This document shows positions 56,672 to 64,000 of a DNA stretch of 64,000 bases, piece after piece. Origin of the DNA: Canna indica (lineage: Eukaryota > Streptophyta > Magnoliopsida > Zingiberales > Cannaceae); assembly GCA_034359265.1 (NCBI GenBank), contig CP136891.1, positions 9,996,501-10,060,500 on the forward strand, in the 5' to 3' direction. The translations under genes and the position numbers were made by a program. Positions within the stretch are counted from its first letter, which is position 1, and each line of letters begins with the position of its first letter. Below the pieces are notes generated by a model that was not told the origin of the DNA, ran no database searches, and worked only from the letters and a program-made list of their open reading frames with translations.

Positions 56672-58182
56672 GGGCAATTTCTCGGATTCGGATTTGGGAA
56701 ATGAGAAATTCCCAAATCCGAATCTGAAGATGAGAAATTCTCGGATCCGGATTTGAGTGGATTTAATACCGACTTTGGTTAATAATTAAAAAAAATATAA
56801 AAAATAATAATTTTAATTTATATAAAAAAGAGGTATAATAGAAATGAGGTGTTAGATTTAAAAAAATATATTTTCAAACTCTCTAATCAGTTAGAGACTT
56901 TGGTTAAAAATTAAAAAAAAAATATATAAAAATATTTAAAAAAGAGGTATAATAGAAATTGTTAGAAAATCAGACTTGGACCTAACTCCACCCCAAAAGC
57001 TAGCTCAAATGGGGAGGATTGCCCAATCTATTTAAAGGTCATCTAGATCACAACCTCAAGCAATGTTGGACTTTAACACCTCACGCCCAGGATCCACATC
57101 TGGAGCGTGAAGTTCTGCAGGTGGCCCACAATCAACAATAGGTCTGGCTTTGATACCATGTTAAAAAATCAGACTTGGACTTTAACAATAGCTCAATAGG
57201 CTTGATACCTTTTGAGCTAGCTTTTGGGGTGGAGTTAGGTCCAATGCTGATTTTATAACATGGTATCAGAGCCAAACCTATGGTTGAGAGTGGGTCACCT
57301 ACAGAACTTCACGCTTCAGATGTGGATCCTGGGCGGAGTTAGCTTTTGGGGTGGAGTTAGGTCCAAGGCTGATTTAACAAAAATGAGATGTTAGATTCTA
57401 AAAAATATATTTTCAAACTCTCTAATGATATGGAGATGAGGTGTTAGAGTTTAAAAAATATAATTTCAAGCTCTCTAAATCATTAGAGAGTTTTTCACAA
57501 AGTTTATAAATCCAAATTTAAATTAAAAATTGTAAAATATTTTTGATATTGTAAACTTTGGGAAAAAGTCTCTAATGTATTAAATTTTATTTAGAGACTT
57601 TTATCCAAAGTCTATAGAACTAATTTTTAGTTATGATGTTAGTGAAATATTTTTTGTCCAAAATATTTTGATAGACTCTAGCATATCTTTTATATCACAT
57701 ATATTTTTTATGAATTAAATTTTATTTTTTATAATTATAAAATTACTATAAATAAAAGTCTCTAACTCATTAAAGACTTTTGTGCAAAGTCTATAATAGC
57801 TTCATAATTTTTTTTAAAAATATATTTAAATTTATAAAATAATTTTTTAATGATACAAAACAAGATTATGATCTAGAAAAATATTTCATAATTTTTAATT
57901 TAAATTTAAATTTATAGACTTTTACAAAAATCTTTAATACATTAGAGAGTTTGAAAAATATTTTTTTTATTATCTAATATCTTATTTTTATCATAAAATT
58001 TATTTTATAAATTAAAATTATTTTTATTTATTTTTTTAATTTTTGACCAAAGTCTGTTAGAGACTTTGGCCACGGGCAAAATCGGTATTGGATCCACTCA
58101 AATCCGAATTTAGGAATTACCCATCTTCATATCCGGATTTGGGAATTTTTCATTTCCCAAATCCGGATATGGGAAATTGCCC
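56672..58182. mobile_element. Non-autonomous MULE with ~105-bp inverted ends, 1511 bp
   Basis: A perfect 9-bp target duplication ATTATATAT flanks it (56663-56671 and 58183-58191), the hallmark of Mutator-like elements. Left end GGGCAATTTCTCGGATTCGG and right end CCGGATATGGGAAATTGCCC are inverted and similar for about 105 bases. Interior arms repeat CTCTAATNNNTTAGAGACTTT-like words. There is no transposase. TRIM-like pieces are nested near the centre. The paralogous sequence at 48530-48580 is the empty site. Confidence 0.93.
56950..57388. mobile_element. Back-to-back TRIM-like pieces nested in the MULE
   Basis: The left half has a minus-strand primer-binding site (GGCTTTGATACCATG, about 57148-57162) and the right half a plus-strand one (TGGTATCAGAGCC, about 57261-57273). 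Both halves carry the same arm, GCTAGCTTTTGGGGTGGAGT, in opposite orientations, and related GATCCACATCTGGAGCGTGA / ACGCTTCAGATGTGGATCC words. This makes a large palindrome from two inverted copies of one miniature LTR element. Confidence 0.7.
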
Positions 58183-59249
58183 ATTATATATAATATTAAC
58201 ACATATAATAAATATTATTCTTCGATGTAATAAAATATTTTACTTTGAATATTAAATAATACTTTTCTTCAAGCAATAGTTTAATTAGTTGTAAAATATA
58301 CTTATTCAGAACGTCGGCAATCAAACTTAATTCTTTAAAAATATAATAAAATTTATATTACTCTAAGGTAATCAGGACCATCATGATCTCTTACAACAAT
58401 ATATTCTAATTTAGGTGGTCGCACAAGGGACCAAACCTGAGAAGAACCATACAACTTAACATAATTTGCCGTCCAATGGAATGCTTTATTATAATCGCGA
58501 GGAACAAATTGGAAAAATACAAAGTTACAAGCAGCAAACATTAAATCCAGAATATCTTTAACAAGCGCTTGAACTCCCCAATCTAGATTAGTATGCCGAG
58601 CTATAAGCCATCAATTTGCACTTTAGAATCAGATTCAATGATTACATCCTTATAATATTTATGTAAAACAAAGACGAGCTTCTCTCACATCTAATGTTTT
58701 AGTATACAGAATAGGCTTATATTGAACATTTTTACAAATAACATATATAGATTCACCAGGTGATTTCTCACAATAAAGCTTATTCCAATATTAATACTAT
58801 CAAATCACAATTCAGTTTAATGGAATTAAGAGGTGGCGCGGACCATTGGTATAGTTTAGGAGTTTTGTGGATAGAATTACCCTTATACTTTTGGGCATCT
58901 TTCGTAACATTAATGAAAGTAAATATTTTTCTCACTAAGCACTATGGGAAAAGCCACCTCGCTTGATGCAAACAACTCATTCCTAAAATACCAGATGAAC
59001 CATCAAGATACGACAATCAACTTTTTGTATGAGTGGTGAAAAGAATCATCACTGAGAAACTGAATATCTGGAAGGGTAATGGAAAGAAGGTTCTGGAGAT
59101 GATCAAATACACAATTCGCATAATTACAATAACACAAAAAGTGTTCAGGTGTCTTAGTATAATTCTTACAAAAAAACACATTCACTTATAATAGCTAAGC
59201 CGATGGATTGCACTCTGAATCTAGTGAGAAGCTTATCATGAGTAATTTT

Positions 59250-59515
59250 CACTACTAAAAAAATGAGTTTTTGCGACGGCTCATATGCGACGGTTCCGGG
59301 TGCGGTCGCAGATGTGACGGTTCTGCGACCGCCGTCCATTGGAGTCGTGGGGTGGCCAGGCTGGCGACGGCTCTACGACCGCCTCAAGTGTCGTCGCAAA
59401 GAAACAACGGGTTGGCGATCGCATCGAGTTCCGTCGCAACGTGGCGACGAGTTGGCGATCGCGTAGCAGCTCGTTTTTGTGACCATTAGTGCGGTCGTAG
59501 AGCCGTCACCCGCAT
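59250..59515. mobile_element. Left end of a CACTA-like element
   Basis: Starts CACTACTAAAAAAATGAG, followed by dense subterminal repeats of GCGACGG / CCGTCGC type, the usual architecture of CACTA ends. No matching right end was found in the window, so it is truncated or very long. Confidence 0.5.
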
Positions 59516-61841
59516 CCGATGTCCTCACCTAAATCCGAATCGGCTCCCCCTTCTTCTTTTTTCTCTCTCTCGCAAAAGACCTAAATTGAATCTATTCTTA
59601 GTCGCGCCTCCTCACCCATCCTGCACAGCTACTCTCCTCTGTGCGTGCAAAGCTACCTGTTCGCCGCCATTCGAAGCTGCGGACACCCAGGTGCATCCAA
59701 GTCTCCCTCTTACTCCACATCTACCTTTCTCTCCTTACACGCGATTGCCAACATCCTCTCCCATCGATCCTCTGCACCAATCTCCCTCCCATCACCGCCA
59801 ATATCAGTCCTTATTCTAGCAAGTTGTGCACCAATCCAGAGAGGCCCTCCGTGCGGGAATGATTCATTTCTTCAATGGTTGCATTAAGCTTCGTTTTCTT
59901 CAACCTGTGCACAAATCTCACCTTAAAAACACCGAACTCCTTCTTCCTTTCCCACTATCTATCTCTATCTTTCTCTTTCAGAGCACCCAGATTAATATAT
60001 TAATTTTTTTTTTTCTTTCATAGGTAATTAGGGCAACAAAGTTAATTAGGTTAATTACTTTCTGCAATTTTTTTTACTTCATAGGTAATTACTTTATGCA
60101 AAAAAAATTTCCATGTTTAAGTGTAACTACATCGATTGCTATGGTTTCTCTTATGTCTAACACTTGTGCCTTTGACCATGCATCGTCGACAGCAAGCATT
60201 CAAATAGCTAGCTAGTATATATTCCTGCAAGAGTACATTCATATCACACTCTTATAACTCCAATTACAAATCAATTCAATCAGTAATCAGTTAACAAGAT
60301 TCCTCTTATTACTCACAATGATGTAAATTAAAGAACGTCAGTCTGATCTAATAAATTAAGTACTTTTCTGGGACATGAATACATAGAAAAAAATTTAGAA
60401 AGTCTGATGTAAAATGTGCCTACATACCGGTCTTTTGGTTCTTTTCCTAGTTTTGGAATTGATATATCATCCATATCAACCAGTATCAGCCAGGTCTTTT
60501 GGTTCTTTTCCTAGTTGGGCTTGTTAAGTCTTGTTAATATTGCATTGATATATCAGCCAGTATTTACTCAGCTTCAGGTACCACTGTCCTTGGTCCCTTC
60601 TGGATTTATACAACAGAATATTGTAGTTGTTTATAATATTTCTGTTAATTTAAATCATTTATACATAGAAATATCAATAGTCGTTTTCGCTCTACCAGAT
60701 AAGACACTCGACAGAATTTATTTTACCATTTCCATTTTCTCTATCTGTGGGTTGAAATTGATTGGATAGCTACTATACAACTATATCTTTTTAGTTGCTG
60801 GGCATGTACGTAAATTTTGCCTCTAACAATTTTTATTCTTTATTTCTGGGCTCAAATTGATTGGATAGCTACTATACAGCTATATCTTTTTAGTTGCTGA
60901 ACATGTTTTTTGTTGATACTAAATTGGATGCTTTATGGTCCATATTTAGTTGTCTCTCTATTTCTTTATTATTTGTTTCTGGTCTTTGCAACTTTTCCAT
61001 CCTTTGGAATTTAAAACTGCTGCTTATATTTCTCAGTCACAATCCCACTGTATGTATCTGTCATATTTTTTTCAACTGAGAGAAATTGCCGGTGTGAAAC
61101 CTTCCAACTTAGGTTTTTATATTCTCCAAATAAAATCCGATGCTTTTTGGATTTGGACAGTTGTATCCTCAAATCCTTTGGTATGATATATTTAGATTTA
61201 AGAACATCATCATCTAGATATCAGCCGCCATAATTCAGCCTAAACTCAACTAAATTCATGTTGAATTCGGGCTCATTTTATGTTAACATTGTAATAGTTT
61301 TTGGTGTAGGAGAGCAAGTTATGAATTCCCAAATCTTGATGATCTCAAAACTTAATATCCTGTTTTGGAAGGCCCTATTCCTATTGGTCCTATACCTTAC
61401 TTACAGAATGCCATTTATTAGGATAAAAGTCCATTTACTAGGATAAATCCTTTGGAACCTTTGAGGATATGATGTGCTTGGCTGGTTCATGAATATATTG
61501 GCAGACAGGGAATATAGTCTGCCATTTGTAGCCCGACAAGTCCATTTTTGCCACTTGACTAAAGTGTTCCTCATCTAATGGAATGACCAATTCTAACAAC
61601 AAGATGGGGCAAGAAATTCCCTGGGTTTATACATTTACATGCCCATTCAATGGAAGAATGTGAACAAATTATTCTATTTGATTTGGCCGAGGAAAGAAAG
61701 AACCATTGATATGCCTCAATCATGCGGATGCTAGTCATGTTTCAGCCATGTGCTATATGTGGTTTCAATTCTCATCATGTGTCTGTATCAACATGCTGAT
61801 ACTACTGAGACTCTTTATATTTTCTCTTGTACCTGTAATAC
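59516..61841. other. Intergenic sequence with a ~99-bp tandem repeat
   Basis: The part 59520-59900 is pyrimidine-rich and looks like plant leader sequence, but no gene could be built. A diverged tandem repeat of period about 99 bp spans about 60742-60903, sharing ATTGATTGGATAGCTACTAT and TATATCTTTTTAGTTGCTG. Also near 60430-60515 the phrase GGTCTTTTGGTTCTTTTCC occurs twice. Nothing else recognised. Confidence 0.5.
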
Positions 61842-62090
61842 TGTTCGTGATGTTATCTTAGTTGCTTTAGTTACTTAGTTCAGTAAGTAGTTCTGCAGAA
61901 GTATCTAGAGTTTTTTGGTTCATATAAATACATTTCTACATTGTAATGGTACTTTTAACGAAGTGTGATTAGGTCTTCTTGTGATGTAAAGACTCGTTTC
62001 TGAGTTCAATTCATTTCTTCCTCATTACTTGTATCTGTGTGCTCTCTGCTTGTGTTTCTGGAAGTCGTCTTCTTCCTGCTGAAGTCAACA
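61842..62090 (+). repeat. Probable 5' LTR of the plus-strand copia element
   Basis: The right border is firm: TCAACA at 62085-62090 is followed by TGGTATCAGCGCC (62093 on), a Met-tRNA-type primer-binding site. The left border at TGTTCGTGATG is only a guess from the TG rule because the 3' LTR is outside the window. Confidence 0.5.
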
Positions 62091-62119
62091 ATTGGTATCA
62101 GCGCCTGTCTTCGGTTGGG

Positions 62120-64000
62120 ATGGCGGCATCATCAAGTCAGGTTAGTCCATCTGTACCAAAGTTTGATGGAGTTGAGTACAAGGACTGGTCTATTATGATG
62201 CAAACGTTCTTTATCTCCCAAGATTTATAGGAAATTGTAAGTAATGGATACAGTGAAGAAGATTTGACTGCAAATGCTCTACGAGAAATCAAGAAAAGGG
62301 ATGCTAAGGCGCTGAGTTTTATTCAACAAGCTTTAGATCGCAAAGTTTTCAAGAGGATTTCAGGAGCTCGTACAGCCAAAACTGCTTGGAATCTCTTGAT
62401 GAACGCATATCAAGGGACAACAAAAGTTAAAAAAGTGAAAATGCAAACCATGAGAAGACGATTCGAGGAATGTTTCATGAGGGACGAAGAAGATGTGAGC
62501 ATGTATGTCGCCAGAGTTCTTGAATTAGTTAATTCAATGAACCGGCCAGTATGGTGAGAATGTTCAGGAATATCGAGTTGTTGAAAAGATCCTAAGAAGC
62601 CTTGCTGACATGTATGACCATATTGCTGCCGCAATTGAAGAAGGAAACGACTTAGAAGAAATGACCACAGATGAACTTCTGGGTTCTCTGTTGTCACATG
62701 AAGATAGGATGAAGCGGCATGAAGAAAGGAGGGAAGAAAGGGCCTTGAAAACCAAAGCCATTGAAATCAGAGAAAAGAACTCTTGGAAAGGTAACTGGAA
62801 CAGACATGAAGCATTTCCCTCCAAAAGCAAAGGAAAGCAACTTGAAGATACAAGTGAAGACTCTGATAAAGAATCAGACACTTGAAGTCAGGTTTCCTCA
62901 GCATCTGTTAAGTCCAAAAATAGAACATCGTATAAGAAAAATATACAATGTTACTATTGCAAAAAATTTGGGCATATAGAGAGATTTTGCAGACTCAAAG
63001 CTAGGCATATGAGTCATATAGCTGCTGAAAATGATCAAGAGAAGGAAAATGAGGTTGTTCTCATGGCCAGCTTGAATCACAAGATTGGTGAATGGTATAT
63101 AGACAGCGGGTGCAACAATCATATGTCTGCTGAGCTAAATTTGCTCACAGGGCTTGACAGGTCGCATGTAGCTGAGGTGAAGTTTGGAGATAGCTCAATT
63201 AAAATGGCAAGAGGAAAATGACACCTGAGGCTAAACAGAAATGGTGAAAAACTAATTCGAAATGTTCTTTATGTCCCAGAATTGGACTCGAATTTACTAT
63301 GTGTGGGGCAGCTAATGAAGGATGATTTTTCACTGGTGTTTGAGGGTAATAGCTGCATTGTCTACACTGATAAAACTAAACAAAATGAACTTATCAGTGT
63401 TCCAGTGGCTCACAACAATCTTTTTAGCTCCAACCCTCACGTTGCTGGACATGCATTGAAGGCTAGTGTATGTGATGAAAAATGGCTGTGGCACAACAGG
63501 CTTGGACAAATTAGTTTTGACTACATGAAGAAGATGAGTGCAAAGTCAATGGTCCAAGGAATGCTTGATATGAAAGGATCACTTGACAAATTGTGTGATG
63601 GATGTGCTCTTGGGAAGATGCACAGGTCTGTGTTCCCAGCTAAGTCAGAGTCTCGAGCTATTAAACCTCTTCAGCTCATACATTCTGATGTGTGTGGCCC
63701 TATGCAGGAGGAGTCAATGAGCGGATACAAGTATTTTTTGTTGTTCATTGATGATTACAGCAGGTTTGTGTGGATTAGATTCCTCAAGCAGAAATCGGAA
63801 GTGTTCAATCATTTTAAAGATTTCAAAATCAAAGTAGAAGCAGAACTAGAATAAAAAATCAAAACTCTACGAACGGATAGAGGAGAATTCCTAAGCACAA
63901 AGTTTAATGATTTCTGTAAAGACTTGGGTGTAAATAGACAACTGACCACAAGTTACACTCCGCAATAAAATGGAGTTGCGGAGAGGAAGAACAGGGCTGT
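62120..64000 (+). pseudogene. Ty1/copia gag-pol, decayed, runs off the window
   Basis: Gag starts MAASSSQVSPSVPKFDGVEY with ALREIKKRDAKALSFIQQAL and WNLLMNAYQGTTKVKKVKMQ (UBN2 type). A stop at 62228, a frameshift near 62550 and a stop at 62883 interrupt it. The zinc knuckle CYYCKKFGHIERFC is intact (about 62948-62990). Protease follows (WYIDSGCNNHMSAE), then a stop, then gag-pre-integrase (WLWHNRLGQISFDYMKKM, CDGCALGKMHR) and the integrase core (LIHSDVCGPMQEESMSGYKY, LLFIDDYSRFVWIRFL). Further stops at 63852 and near 63965 break integrase. It differs in family from the copia element at 48806. Confidence 0.87.

Larger units (their letters stand above)
56498..59245 (-). pseudogene. LINE fragment, copy 2, interrupted by a MULE
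   Basis: The minus strand reads, from high to low coordinates, a zf-RVT domain (YTKTPEHFLCYCNYANCVFD, 59185 downward) and an RNase-H C-terminus (FVPRDYNKAFHWTANYVKL and VWSLVRPPKLEYIVVRDHD, 58541-58353), then 3' noncoding sequence to about 56498. Frames are broken. The 1.5 kb MULE at 56672-58182 lies in the 3' noncoding part. Copy 1 lacks the MULE and shows the empty site. Confidence 0.75.

Noticed and set aside
59586..60023. Possible gene start in the pyrimidine-rich region
   Set aside because: Three overlapping frames are open equally, none has domain wording, and no splice-linked exons could be found downstream.

Overview
This is a plant nuclear window. It holds five intron-rich genes in the first 36.4 kb and a transposon-dominated, AT-rich region in the last 27.6 kb. 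GT-AG introns, plant-specific families (RIN4/NOI, plastid stearoyl-ACP desaturase, DUF707) and plant transposons (Ty1/copia, Ty3/gypsy gag, L1-type LINE, Helitron, hAT, MULE, CACTA, TRIM, tRNA-SINE) all say angiosperm. Wording in the desaturase suggests a monocot, but only weakly. I rebuilt the exons by reading splice junctions and phase by eye; no transcript or database search was available.

Genes. (1) RIN4-like immune regulator, + strand, 4382-7223, 4 coding exons, 226 aa. (2) RING-finger protein, + strand, 8965-18727, 4 coding exons, 299 aa, with SUMO-interaction-like motifs, six 13-aa repeats and a 7.3 kb intron full of transposons; it looks like a SUMO-targeted ubiquitin ligase. (3) DUF707 membrane-anchored protein, + strand, 22643-26187, 13 coding exons, 405 aa. 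(4) USB1-type U6 snRNA 3'-end exonuclease, - strand, 33518-26862, 6 exons, 287 aa, both HxS catalytic motifs present. (5) Stearoyl-ACP desaturase, - strand, 36317-34770, 3 exons, 392 aa, both iron-ligand motifs present. Genes 3 and 4 converge, with about 0.67 kb between their stop codons. These genes share no pathway and are independent neighbours.

Transposon region (36.4-64 kb). It contains a decayed Helitron helicase interrupted by a CACTA-like MITE; an AT-rich block of degenerate repeats (39-42 kb); a hAT-like element whose 3' part and flank are triplicated in tandem (46.2-48.3 kb); a minus-strand Ty1/copia element (48.8-54.4 kb) carrying a hAT-like insertion at its 5' LTR/PBS junction; a plus-strand LINE fragment (54.7-56.5 kb); a second minus-strand LINE fragment holding a 1.5 kb MULE with back-to-back TRIM pieces inside it; and the 5' part of a decayed plus-strand Ty1/copia element running off the window. 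Two copies of one LINE fragment (around 48.4/54.4 kb and 56.5-58.7 kb) act as reciprocal empty sites and fix the insertion boundaries of the copia element and of the MULE.

No tRNA, rRNA or CRISPR feature was found. I see no convincing new multi-gene system. The most notable items are the repeat-bearing STUbL candidate, an exact duplication of a 3' splice site in the DUF707 gene, an array of about 58-bp repeats just upstream of that gene's start, a complete 309-bp TRIM, and a set of hAT-like elements whose ends are similar but whose interiors are different low-complexity sequences.
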